From an uncultured Bacteroides sp. (lineage in GTDB: Bacteria; Bacteroidota; Bacteroidia; Bacteroidales; Bacteroidaceae): a DNA stretch of 64,000 nucleotides. This document shows, piece by piece, positions 19,812 through 28,386 of the stretch (its first letter is position 1; every line of letters starts with the position of its first letter). Location of the stretch: positions 62,001 to 126,000 of the forward strand of contig CABMPP010000001.1 of the NCBI GenBank assembly GCA_902388495.1, in the 5' to 3' direction. The position numbers were made by a program, and so were the translations under genes. The notes under the pieces were generated by a model. That model did not search any database and was not told the DNA's origin. It worked only from the letters and a program-made list of their open reading frames with translations.

Positions 19812-19877
19812 CGGAATAATCCGGGGTACTTTTTACTGGATTGCACATAAAAATTATCAAAATTGTTCAATACTGAT

Positions 19878-22295
19878 TTAAAGGGTGGCAATTGTCGTCA
19901 TACTTTGTATCCGTTTGCCACTGCCGGCACTGACTGCAATCGGTGTTTCTCCTCTCTTTACGCAGATACTTGCCCGTCCGTTGGCGGCTTGTATGCGGCG
20001 TGAGCCGCAGGAGGTTCCCTGATTCTGTAGCAATGCCTTGCTGTCCGTGCTGCCAAACTCGATGAAGTCGGCGGCATCCAGGCAGCGCACCCCGTTCTTA
20101 TCTACCAGTTCGGCTTGTACCAGTACCGTTTCAGCATCGAGGACGCTTTGCGTCAGGCGGATTTCGGCCGGTTCGCCCCATGCCTGCGTCTGGTATTCCT
20201 GACTGATTTCGTCTTTCAGCCGCAACTTTCCGTTGTACCCGATGGCTTCAATCTTGTTTTCTCCTTCTTTCAGCACTACGTTCCAGTGCAGGCCTGCTGC
20301 CGGGAAGTCCTGGCTGTTCCGCTGTTTTCGCCCTTGCGATGTGCCGTTGACGAACAACTCTACTTCGGGACAGTTGGAGTAGACGAGGATCTCTTTCGGC
20401 TCGTCCGCACGTCCCCAGCGCACGGGCCAGGTGTGTCCGTAGATGTGCAGCATGGGTTCACGGCTCCAGTAGGACTGGAAGACGTAGTAGCTCTCTTTCG
20501 GCGTACCGTCGCGCTGCACCACTCCTTTCTGGTTGACGTAAGGAATGGGATTCTGCGGGCGCAGCGGGGTGGAGAAATCCTTGAAGGTCCAGAAGGCAGC
20601 TCCCGTAAGCCAGGGCATGTTCTCTTGCTCCTTCAGGTGCCAGTCGAAGAGGCGGACGATGTACGATTCACTCCAATCACCGTTACGGTCGCCTGCTTCG
20701 ATGTCGAAGGAGGAACGGCCTTCGGTGATTATCTCCTCGGCATGGCGCCCGGCATGACTGTCGCCTCCCCATTCGGCATGAATAAAGCGGGGCGTACTCT
20801 CGAAGCCTGCCCGTTCCATCTCGTGGTAATTGCGGAAACGGCGGCCGTACCAGCCTGCCCAGATAGTAGGGGAATAGACGTCTACGATATCCTTGCAGAA
20901 GTCGCAGCGACGGATGACGGTGGAGCGTGTAGGGTCGAGGTGGTGGGAGAGGTCGTTCAGTTCGCTCATGAAGGCGCGTATGCTGTCCTTGTCGAAAGTC
21001 TCGAAATCGCCCGGCCAGTCGTTCTCATTGCCCATCCCCCAAAGGATGATGGAGGGGTGGTTGCGGTGCTGGCTTATCATATTCGTGAGCATACGGCGTG
21101 CCTGGTCTTTGTACGTCTCTCCGCCCAGTCCGCCGCGGCACCAGGGAATTTCTTCCCAAACCAGCAGTCCCAGTTCGTCGCACAAGCGGAGGATGATATC
21201 CGATTGTTGGTAGTGCCCCAGGCGGATGAAGTTGGCGCCCATTGCCTTGATTTGCTGCATTTCGGTGCGCATCATCTCTTCGGTCAGGGCGGCGGCAACG
21301 CCTGCATGGTCTTCGTGGCGGTGGGTGCCGCGCAGCAACAGTCGCTTGCCGTTCAGGTAGAAGGGGCCTTTCTCTTCGAAGCGGAAGTAGCGGAAGCCGA
21401 AGCGTTCGGTGGCTTGTAGGGTATCACCGTTGCAAATCAGCTCGGCGATGCAGGTGTAGAGTGCAGGAGAGTCCGGCGACCACAGCTGCGGGCGCTTCAG
21501 GGAGAACTGATACGCGGACGACACGGACGAAGCGGATTGTATCTCTTTTCCATCGGGCGAGAGGATGCGGAGGTTGATTTGCCGGGCTTTGTCCGATGCA
21601 TCGTCCGGCATTTGGAACTGCACCGATACGCTGCCTTCCCGTCCTTTTTCGTCCGTCTCTGCATCTATACGAATACCGTCGAAGTGCACGGCAGGTACAT
21701 ATACCAGGTTTACATACCGGTAGAGCCCGCCGTAGAGGTTGAAGTCGGACATGTCGGAAGGTATCATCTCCGTGTCGCGACTGTTGTCACAACGCACGGC
21801 GATGGGCACTTGCCCCTTGAAGCGCTTCCGGCAGACGGGGTCTTGCTTGAAACGGGCTACGGCGTCGGTGATGTCTGCCTTCCATCCGTCATATCCGCCG
21901 GTGTGGGAGGCAACGCGGGTGGTGTAGACGTATACTTCCGTCTTCTGGCCCGCGCCTTCAAACTCCAGATAGGTACGCCCGTCTTCGTAGGGATTGTCTA
22001 TGCTGAGTGTGGTGCGATACCAGCCGGGCCCTTGATAGTAGTTCACATCTGGATCTACGGCATCTTCCGCATTGAAGCAGTGGGGCAGGGTGACTGCTTG
22101 CCACAGGGGTACGGTTTCGGGCTTTCCGGCTCCGGTGATGGGACGCATTACTTCCCAAATACTCCCCATATCCTGGCGGATGAATTCCCATCCCGCGGTG
22201 AGGCGCTGCTTGCGGTCGGTGGGGATGAGTGCGAAGGTCTGCATGGGGAGGAGCAGCCCTAACAATAAGATTAACAACTGTTTCTTTGGTTTCAT
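19878..22295 (-). CDS. GH2 family glycosidase, beta-glucuronidase/galactosidase type
   Basis: An 805-residue GH2 enzyme with signal peptide (MKPKKQLLILLLGLLLPMQ...). The order is a jelly-roll sugar-binding domain (~30-210), an Ig-like domain, a TIM barrel, and C-terminal Ig-like domains. The acid/base is E424 in WGMGNENDW and the nucleophile is E508 in HAEWGGDSH. N588 and K590 in VNQKGVVQRDGTPK align with the N-x-K motif that binds the carboxylate in beta-glucuronidases, so a uronide substrate is likely but not proven. An upstream ATG at 22316 is in frame, but the signal peptide starts at 22295. It is third in the operon after GH2 and the lyase-GH88 fusion, with a 22-bp tandem array in the gap. 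Confidence 0.85.
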   Translation of the reverse strand: MKPKKQLLILLLGLLLPMQTFALIPTDRKQRLTAGWEFIRQDMGSIWEVMRPITGAGKPETVPLWQAVTLPHCFNAEDAVDPDVNYYQGPGWYRTTLSIDNPYEDGRTYLEFEGAGQKTEVYVYTTRVASHTGGYDGWKADITDAVARFKQDPVCRKRFKGQVPIAVRCDNSRDTEMIPSDMSDFNLYGGLYRYVNLVYVPAVHFDGIRIDAETDEKGREGSVSVQFQMPDDASDKARQINLRILSPDGKEIQSASSVSSAYQFSLKRPQLWSPDSPALYTCIAELICNGDTLQATERFGFRYFRFEEKGPFYLNGKRLLLRGTHRHEDHAGVAAALTEEMMRTEMQQIKAMGANFIRLGHYQQSDIILRLCDELGLLVWEEIPWCRGGLGGETYKDQARRMLTNMISQHRNHPSIILWGMGNENDWPGDFETFDKDSIRAFMSELNDLSHHLDPTRSTVIRRCDFCKDIVDVYSPTIWAGWYGRRFRNYHEMERAGFESTPRFIHAEWGGDSHAGRHAEEIITEGRSSFDIEAGDRNGDWSESYIVRLFDWHLKEQENMPWLTGAAFWTFKDFSTPLRPQNPIPYVNQKGVVQRDGTPKESYYVFQSYWSREPMLHIYGHTWPVRWGRADEPKEILVYSNCPEVELFVNGTSQGRKQRNSQDFPAAGLHWNVVLKEGENKIEAIGYNGKLRLKDEISQEYQTQAWGEPAEIRLTQSVLDAETVLVQAELVDKNGVRCLDAADFIEFGSTDSKALLQNQGTSCGSRRIQAANGRASICVKRGETPIAVSAGSGKRIQSMTTIATL

Positions 22296-22328
22296 AGGAG
22301 TGTATTTCAGGGGCATTTCTACCCCGTT

Positions 22329-22438
22329 TGACAGACACTGGTGTTCATCGTGACAGACACCAGTGTTTGTCGTGACAGGGGCCAGTGTCTGTCATGACAG
22401 AGGCCAGTGTTTGTCACGACAGAGGCCAGTGTCTGTCG
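22329..22438. repeat. Five tandem 22-bp repeats between GH2 and lyase-GH88 genes
   Basis: Units start at 22329, 22351, 22373, 22395 and 22417, all of the form tGACAGAnnCCAGTGTnTGTC. Unit junctions are palindromic (for example CTGTCATGACAG), so a transcript would fold into a row of small hairpins. The units are contiguous with no spacers, so this is not a CRISPR array. The array lies in the 3' flank of the lyase-GH88 gene and the leader of the following GH2 gene. Confidence 0.9.
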
Positions 22439-22475
22439 CGGTGGGTTTTAGCACTTGCGTTGCATACTGCTTATA

Positions 22476-24842
22476 TTATTCTAAATCAAGCTTTTCCTTT
22501 CGAGCCAGCGCTTCCAGATAATAGTAGTCGGCATAGTTCAGCGGCACGTCTATCTCACTGCCACCGGGATGGTGTCCTGTGGAGTGTAGCAGCAGGAAGC
22601 CGTAGTGAGTGCCCGGTTCTGCTTGGTAGTGCTTGTTGAGGCTGTCTACTATCTTGTCAGCCGTGGCGCGGTACTGCTTTCCCTTTTCTGGCGATACATA
22701 CGTGCAGAGCTCGTAGAGGGCAGAAGCTATAAGTGCGGCGGCGGAAGCGTCGCGCGGCACGTCGGGATTTACCTTTTCGGGCGTGCAGCCGTTGATGACG
22801 TCCATCTTCATATCCCAGTAGGGTACGCCGTCGGCGGGCATGTTAGGCAGGTTCAGAAAGAAGTCGGCGATGCCCTCGCTCTGCTTCAGGTAGGCAGGAT
22901 CGTGGGTGAAGCGGTAGCACATGGTGTAGGCATACAGTCCCCAGGCTTGTCCGCGGCTCCAGAAGGAATCGTCGGAGTTGCCCTGGTGTGTCTGCTTTGC
23001 ACGCACTTCGCCGGTTTCAGGGTCATAGTCCACCACGTGGTAGGAAGAGTAGTCCGGACGGAAGTGGTTCTTCAGGGTGGTGTTGGCATGGGTCACGGCG
23101 ATGTTCCAATAGACGGAGTCACCGGTCAGTTGGGTGGCGCGGAACAGCATTTCCAGGTTCATCATGTTGTCGATTATGACGGGATACTTCCACTTGTCAC
23201 GGTTGTGGTCCCAGGAACGGATGCTTTTTACCTTCGGGCTGTAGCGGGTAATCAGTGTCTTGGCGCTTTGCAGCACTACGTCCAGGTAGGAGCGCTCGCC
23301 TGTCAGCTCGTACGCTTTGCCGAAGCTGTCGTACATCATGAAGCCCAGGTCGTGGGTGCCTTTGTGCCATTTGGCTTCTTCGATGGGCCACGTCCAGCTG
23401 ATGGCAGACTGGCGCCAGAAGTCATCGTTCGTATAGGCATACATCTGCCACAACGAGCCGGGAAAGAAGCCCGAACACCAGTCGTGCGGATGTATCATGG
23501 CCAGCGAGCCGTCCTTGTTGATGCTGCGGGGCTCTACACGGCGCTTGGCTGCATTCTTCTCTTCTTTCCGTGCCTTGTCGGCGCATTGCATGGCCAGTTT
23601 CAGCTGTCCGGCGGCAAAGGCGTATGCATTGTCCGTTTCGGAGGCCTGCACATAAAGCAGGTTGAAGGGGTCGCGCAGGTTCAGCACACGGTGTGCGTCA
23701 TAAAGTCGCAGGTAATCCTTGCGGGCAGGATTTAGGTAGACAGCCGTGCGGTAGAGGTCTTTGCAGAAGTGCTGCTGTGAGTTTTCCCATCCGCTTATCT
23801 GCTGGTAGGGCCATTCGTTGAGGCTCTTTCCCAGGTATGGAGTCAGGAAATCCATCGCTTTGTAGAAGTTCCGTCCGTCGGTGGAAGTGGCGTTGTCGAT
23901 GTTGCTGCCCAGTTTCTTTGCCATCAGCATGATGTCGATGAAGTGCGTCAGGTTGTATTGCGAATAGTGGAAGGCGAGGGTACGGCGCAGTTCCTGCGGC
24001 TGGCTTCCGTCCGGTTCTATTTGCGGATAGATGCGCTTTTCGGGCAGGACGTTGATGACTTCCTGCGCTTTCTTTATATTGCCGGTGTAGAGGGAGAAGG
24101 CAATGATTTGTGCGTCGTAGGCCACGCTGTGATTGTTGGCGCCGGCACCTTCCTCTTTGCCTTGCTCGCTGGTCAACATCCAGTCGGTCAGCTTGGCAAA
24201 CCATGTCTTCAACTGTTTGCTGTCTTTCGCTGTGAATGCTTTCGACTGCTCTAACAGAGGAAGAGCGTCCAGCATCTCCACGAAAGAATAAGTGTCTATC
24301 AGTCCGTAGCAACGACCTTCGTTGTTGTATCGGCCGGGAATGACTTGGGCATAACGCAGATTGGGATTCATACGCGTGTCTTTGTTGAGGAACCATACGC
24401 GGACCAGTTCTGTGGCTTTTTGCGCATATCGCTCGTCGTTGCTGAAGTACCAGGCGAGGGCAAGGGTAGTGATGCGTTCGGCGGTTATGCCCAGGCGGTT
24501 GCGGTCCAACTTCTCTAATTCGGGGTTGGAGAGGCCGTCACGGCTGACGTAGGGCAGACCGTCCGGTTTTGTAGGGTCGGGCCAGTAGTATCGTGCCTGG
24601 CTCATGTAGTCGTGCTTGTCGCCACTGGCCGGTGTCTTCTCTTTCAGCATGACGGAAAGGGGTTGTACATCCAGCAGTTTGTCTGCCTTTGATTGAAGCT
24701 CTTGATAAGCGGAGGCATAGAACGGCTCCCGGATGGACTGTTTTACGTTGGCAAGATGCGTTGCATCCCAAATGGACTGTGCTTGTGCAGAGGCTGTCAG
24801 AAGCAATAAAGCAAATGTCCATTGTGCTACTCTCGATTTCAT
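22476..24842 (-). CDS. Fusion of alginate-lyase-like polysaccharide lyase and GH88 unsaturated glucuronyl hydrolase
   Basis: A 788-residue secreted protein (signal peptide ending SAQAQ) with two catalytic units. Residues ~25-400 form an alpha/alpha toroid of the Alginate_lyase (PF05426) type with the N-N-H motif at 236-238 (GANNHSVAYDAQ) and a candidate catalytic Tyr at 293 (FHYSQYN); families PL5 or PL38 are the likely homes. Residues ~445-788 are a GH88 hydrolase with WCSGFFPGSLW, D498 in THDLGFMMYDS and D558 in IIDNMMNLE. The first unit would cut a uronan by beta-elimination and the second would remove the unsaturated uronic acid. The gene is 20 bp after the upstream GH2 gene. A glucuronan or mannuronan/alginate-like substrate is inferred. 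Confidence 0.88.
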   Translation of the reverse strand: MKSRVAQWTFALLLLTASAQAQSIWDATHLANVKQSIREPFYASAYQELQSKADKLLDVQPLSVMLKEKTPASGDKHDYMSQARYYWPDPTKPDGLPYVSRDGLSNPELEKLDRNRLGITAERITTLALAWYFSNDERYAQKATELVRVWFLNKDTRMNPNLRYAQVIPGRYNNEGRCYGLIDTYSFVEMLDALPLLEQSKAFTAKDSKQLKTWFAKLTDWMLTSEQGKEEGAGANNHSVAYDAQIIAFSLYTGNIKKAQEVINVLPEKRIYPQIEPDGSQPQELRRTLAFHYSQYNLTHFIDIMLMAKKLGSNIDNATSTDGRNFYKAMDFLTPYLGKSLNEWPYQQISGWENSQQHFCKDLYRTAVYLNPARKDYLRLYDAHRVLNLRDPFNLLYVQASETDNAYAFAAGQLKLAMQCADKARKEEKNAAKRRVEPRSINKDGSLAMIHPHDWCSGFFPGSLWQMYAYTNDDFWRQSAISWTWPIEEAKWHKGTHDLGFMMYDSFGKAYELTGERSYLDVVLQSAKTLITRYSPKVKSIRSWDHNRDKWKYPVIIDNMMNLEMLFRATQLTGDSVYWNIAVTHANTTLKNHFRPDYSSYHVVDYDPETGEVRAKQTHQGNSDDSFWSRGQAWGLYAYTMCYRFTHDPAYLKQSEGIADFFLNLPNMPADGVPYWDMKMDVINGCTPEKVNPDVPRDASAAALIASALYELCTYVSPEKGKQYRATADKIVDSLNKHYQAEPGTHYGFLLLHSTGHHPGGSEIDVPLNYADYYYLEALARKEKLDLE

Positions 24843-24862
24843 GGGGTTTTCTGTTTTATCGG

Positions 24863-27526
24863 TTAATAAATATTTCGGAGTTTAATGCCATTCAGGAAAC
24901 AGGTTCCACTGCCGGAGTGGAAGCGTATCTCGATATGGTCTTCGTTATTGGTGATGTAGTACTTCTTCCGCAGTGCATGGAAGTAACCGCTTTCCCGGCA
25001 GGGAGAAAGGCTTTCTTCCAGTACGGTTCCGTTTACGGAGATACTGAATGCGTTTTCGCGGTTCTCTTGCTGACCGCTGCGATCCAGCAGGTAGGCTGCG
25101 GTGGCGTTCTGGCGGAAAATGTCCGTAAAGAGAAGTTCTACCTCGTAGACTCCTTTCGGAGCGTCGAAGCGATATCCTTCGATGTCGGTTCTGAGGGTTT
25201 GGAACAGGGGGCCGTCGGCGGTGTTTCGTATCTCGGTCTGCGTGCCTTGTTCTTTACCGCCGATGAATCCCCAGCTGCCTTCTTTATAAGGTTGGTCGGG
25301 GAGCCAGGTCAGTTGGCTCTCGTCGGAGGTGTAGAAGCATTGGCTTCCTACGTTGACCGCCAGTTCCAGATTTTTCAGGTTGGCAGCGCTGTTCAGATTT
25401 GCCGGAATGGGGGTGAAGTGTACTTTCAGTCCATCTTGTACCGTCTTTCCCTGGTAGCTGCCTTGTGCGAAGAGGAAAGGTACTTTACTGTTGAATGGAA
25501 CTTCGAAAGTCGTAGTCTGGTTCTCAACACTGCGTTTCCCTAAGGACTTTCCATCGATAAAGAGTTCTACTTCAGGAAGGTTGGTGTATATCTTTACCGG
25601 GAGCAGGACGGGAGCATCACCTTGCTGTACGCCGGTGCGCCGGGTCCAGTCGCGGCTGGCAATGTGCAGAACCGGAATATCCTTGCGCCAGGTTGCCTGG
25701 TAATAGTAATATACGTCTTTGGGGGTACGGTCGGCATAAACCAGCCCCTTATTGTTGATGCGCGGCATGGATTCATCCCGCAGGGCGGAAGAGAAATCGA
25801 TGAAGTTCCAGTGGGTGCCTCCGCAGATGTAGGGTGTTTCTTCCAGCACCGGCAGGTAGTGTTCGAGGTACTTCTGCTGATATTCGATGCTGAAATCAAA
25901 GGCATGGGGAACCAGCGAATGTAGACGCTTGTCTGAACCGGCACCGTATTCGCTGACAATCATAGGATGGGTGGGATAGTCGCGGTGTTGCTGAGCCAGG
26001 TATTTTTCAAATCCGGTGACATCGCCGCCATACCATCCTTGGTACAGGTTCCAGCCTACGACATCGGTGATATTGCTCAGTCCGGTTTCGTTGTAACTGT
26101 TGCTGCCATGGAATGCCATGGTGCTCAGCCGGGTGGAGTCTTCCTCTTTCAGGACTTTCTCCAGCCTGTTGGCAAGTGCCAGGGTACGCTCTATGACGGG
26201 TTTCAGTTCTGCTTCGGTCTTGTACTTCCGTTGGGTGACGAGTAGAATCTCGTTCATATATCCCCAAACGATGACGGAAGGGTGGTTGTAGTGCTGGCGA
26301 ATCATTTCCCGCAGATTGCGTTCGCAGTTGTCGCCATAGCCTGGAGTATCGGGCACAATGTCGATGATGGGAATCTCTTCCCATGCCAGCATTCCCAGTT
26401 TGTCGCACATTTCGAGCAGGGCATCGTCTTGCGGGTAATGGGAAATGCGGATGAAGTTGGCACCCATTTCTTTCATCAGTTTCATGTCACGGCGGTGCAT
26501 CTCGTCCGTCAGGGCCACACCGATGGGCTTTTGGTCCTGGTGGCGACAGATGCCGCGCAGTTTGTAGGGCTTTCCGTTGAGGAAGAAGCCCTCATTGCTG
26601 TCGAAGCGGAACCATCGGAAACCGGTATGGTGGCTGCTTTGGTCCAGGACGGTTTTTGTCTTGCGGTTGCGCAAGGTCGTTTCCACCCGGTAGAGGGCGG
26701 GAGTTTCGGGCGTCCATAGTTGGGGATGGAGGATGGGGGAGCTTTCGTTGTGGAAAGCGTAGGTTTCTCCTGCTTTCAGTTGTATCGATTGTTTGAGCGT
26801 TTGCAGAAGGGTTCCGTCCGGTTGGTAGATGGAGTGTGTCAGTTCGAGAGCCGCTTTCTCTTGCGCATCGTTCTTTACTTCTCCGCGAATGGATACGGTG
26901 GCTTGTTCTTCAGATACTTGGGGGGTGCTGATGAAGATGCCGTCGGAGCCATGGTTCGCCAGATTGAAGTGCTGCTTGGGTACTGCCGTCAGCCATACAT
27001 CGCGGTAGATGCCGCCAAAGAAAGTGAAATCACCCGAAATAGGAGGGATATCCATTCGGGAATTGTCCACACGGATAGCCAGTGTGTTGGCTTTTCCGGC
27101 GGAAAGGAACGGCGTGATGTCGAAGGTGCAGGCAGTATATCCCCCCGTATGTTCGTCCACTTGTTTTCCGTTTATATAGATGGTGGCTGCCTTACTGGCT
27201 GCGTCCAGCTTCAGGAATATCTGTTTCCCTTCCCAGCTGCCGGGGATATGGACGGGACGGCGATACCATCCGGTGCCACGGTAATAATCTTTTTCCGTAT
27301 AAGCATCGGTGTTCCAAGTGTGGGGCAGATGGATGCTGCTCCATTGACTGTCGTCGAAGGCGCTGTCTGATGCGGCGGCGCATTCGCCTTTCAGGAACTT
27401 CCAACTGTCGTTGATGGTTTGAGTCTCCCGTTGCGCAATGCAGGGTGATACAATGAATGAAGCGAGGACAGTGGCTATGATCCATGTTGCCACTTTGTGT
27501 CTGTAGGGATGGTTCAGTCTCTTCAT
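24863..27526 (-). CDS. GH2 family glycosidase with C-terminal malectin-like domain
   Basis: An 887-residue GH2 enzyme with signal peptide. The sugar-binding jelly roll (DSWKFLKGE ... DDSQWSSIHLPHTWN) leads into Ig-like and TIM-barrel domains; the acid/base is E426 in WGYMNEILL and the nucleophile is E526 in VSEYGAGSD. N591 and K593 in INNKGLVYADRTPK match the N-x-K motif of beta-glucuronidases. The C-terminal ~165 residues (FYTSDESQLTWLPDQPYKEGSWGF ... YEVELLFTDIF) are malectin-like and probably bind carbohydrate. It is the first gene of the GH2-lyase/GH88-GH2 operon. Its promoter at 27557-27564 carries the twin PUL operator upstream. Confidence 0.88.
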   Translation of the reverse strand: MKRLNHPYRHKVATWIIATVLASFIVSPCIAQRETQTINDSWKFLKGECAAASDSAFDDSQWSSIHLPHTWNTDAYTEKDYYRGTGWYRRPVHIPGSWEGKQIFLKLDAASKAATIYINGKQVDEHTGGYTACTFDITPFLSAGKANTLAIRVDNSRMDIPPISGDFTFFGGIYRDVWLTAVPKQHFNLANHGSDGIFISTPQVSEEQATVSIRGEVKNDAQEKAALELTHSIYQPDGTLLQTLKQSIQLKAGETYAFHNESSPILHPQLWTPETPALYRVETTLRNRKTKTVLDQSSHHTGFRWFRFDSNEGFFLNGKPYKLRGICRHQDQKPIGVALTDEMHRRDMKLMKEMGANFIRISHYPQDDALLEMCDKLGMLAWEEIPIIDIVPDTPGYGDNCERNLREMIRQHYNHPSVIVWGYMNEILLVTQRKYKTEAELKPVIERTLALANRLEKVLKEEDSTRLSTMAFHGSNSYNETGLSNITDVVGWNLYQGWYGGDVTGFEKYLAQQHRDYPTHPMIVSEYGAGSDKRLHSLVPHAFDFSIEYQQKYLEHYLPVLEETPYICGGTHWNFIDFSSALRDESMPRINNKGLVYADRTPKDVYYYYQATWRKDIPVLHIASRDWTRRTGVQQGDAPVLLPVKIYTNLPEVELFIDGKSLGKRSVENQTTTFEVPFNSKVPFLFAQGSYQGKTVQDGLKVHFTPIPANLNSAANLKNLELAVNVGSQCFYTSDESQLTWLPDQPYKEGSWGFIGGKEQGTQTEIRNTADGPLFQTLRTDIEGYRFDAPKGVYEVELLFTDIFRQNATAAYLLDRSGQQENRENAFSISVNGTVLEESLSPCRESGYFHALRKKYYITNNEDHIEIRFHSGSGTCFLNGIKLRNIY

Positions 27527-27556
27527 GGTAAAAGGTTACAGAATGATTAATAGGAG

Positions 27557-27564
27557 CAAAGTTA
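27557..27564 (-). promoter_or_regulatory. -7 element of the GH2/lyase operon
   Basis: Read on the minus strand this is TAACTTTG, matching TAnnTTTG, with the predicted start near 27553 and a leader of about 27 nt. Confidence 0.65.
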
Positions 27565-27596
27565 CGATAATTGTATGAACTTTACATAAGTCAGAG

Positions 27597-27647
27597 TACA
27601 TCAAAACTTTCTCTCTGTTCTCTTTTTAACTACATCGGGGATTTCTC
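27597..27647 (-). promoter_or_regulatory. Twin operator upstream of the GH2/lyase operon
   Basis: Direct repeats TACATCAAAACTTTCTC (27597-27613) and TACATCGGGGATTTCTC (27631-27647), 34 nt apart. The proximal repeat begins 44 nt upstream of the predicted start, exactly as at both SusC promoters of this PUL. Confidence 0.75.
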
Positions 27648-27696
27648 TTCCGTTTCTCATTTTATTGGGAATGAAGTTGTTGGCATCAGTATGTAG

Positions 27697-27743
27697 AAAA
27701 AAGAGTGGTGGAACCGGAATTATTTCAGGTGCTTCCACCACTC
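27697..27743 (-). terminator. Rho-independent terminator of the SusC-1 operon
   Basis: An 11-bp perfect stem (27703-27713 with 27733-27743). In the minus-strand direction it is followed by a TTTTTT run. It lies 45 bp after the stop of the small lipoprotein gene and closes that operon. Confidence 0.8.
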
Positions 27744-27788
27744 CTACCTTGAATACAATCTTTCAATCCAAATAAAGAAAACGTGAAG

Positions 27789-28361
27789 CTATTTGATGTT
27801 CACCGTTACATAATAGTTCTCACTGAAGGCACGTACTTCATATTCGTTTGTCTTGGCGATGGTAGTGGTGCTTACATCTGTGGGATCAATCGTCTTGGTG
27901 GGATCAAAGGTTAGTACACGCAGTTTTCCCTTCTTTCCATTCAAGGCCTTGATGAAAACAGGTTGACTGCCTTGCAACGCATTGGGCCACGTCATGCTGT
28001 AGCCGCCGTTGGCGTCGGGAGTCAGGACCGTACCGCTTTGGTCCACTACCTGGTAGTCGGTGCCGCATACCAGTTGAGGCTCCGTATTCTCTTTGTTTTG
28101 AGGCACGGCGGAGGTATAGTAGTTCACTACCGGGCTGTACGAACGTTTGTAGGCGCTGAAGAAGTAAGTAGGGACTTCTACGATTTCTCCTTGTTCCACA
28201 TTGTATTGCAGTTCGTTGCCACCGGGATATTTCACATTACCCAATCCGTAGTAATAGATGTGTTCCATGGCCGGATTGTTGTTGCTCCAGTCATCATCGC
28301 CACAACTGCTGAATAAACCGCAAGTGGCAACCATTGCCAAAAGTATCATAATCTTTTTCAT
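27789..28361 (-). CDS. Small surface lipoprotein at SusE position, unknown family
   Basis: A 190-residue lipoprotein: MKKIMILL ... CGLFSSC (C20), followed by GDDDW, an acidic stretch typical of lipoprotein export to the Bacteroides surface. The remainder is beta-rich (VNYYTSAV, GTDYQVVDQSGTVLT, YSMTWPNALQGSQPVFIKALNGKKGKLRVLTF) and may be one or two Ig-like sandwiches. It is third in the SusC-SusD operon, 25 bp after susD, the place usually taken by surface glycan-binding proteins, so glycan binding is inferred. I do not recognise a named family. The frame extends 59 codons further upstream into susD, but the start at 28361 begins the signal peptide. Confidence 0.7.
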   Translation of the reverse strand: MKKIMILLAMVATCGLFSSCGDDDWSNNNPAMEHIYYYGLGNVKYPGGNELQYNVEQGEIVEVPTYFFSAYKRSYSPVVNYYTSAVPQNKENTEPQLVCGTDYQVVDQSGTVLTPDANGGYSMTWPNALQGSQPVFIKALNGKKGKLRVLTFDPTKTIDPTDVSTTTIAKTNEYEVRAFSENYYVTVNIK

Positions 28362-28386
28362 AATCTTTCTTCTTATTGTTATATCA

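Noticed and set aside
22329..22438. Possible CRISPR array
   Set aside because: The 22-bp units are contiguous with no spacers, are imperfect, and no cas genes are near.
22385..22639. Plus-strand frame starting in the 22-bp repeats
   Set aside because: It runs through repeat units and then antisense to the lyase-GH88 gene, with no ribosome-binding or promoter context.
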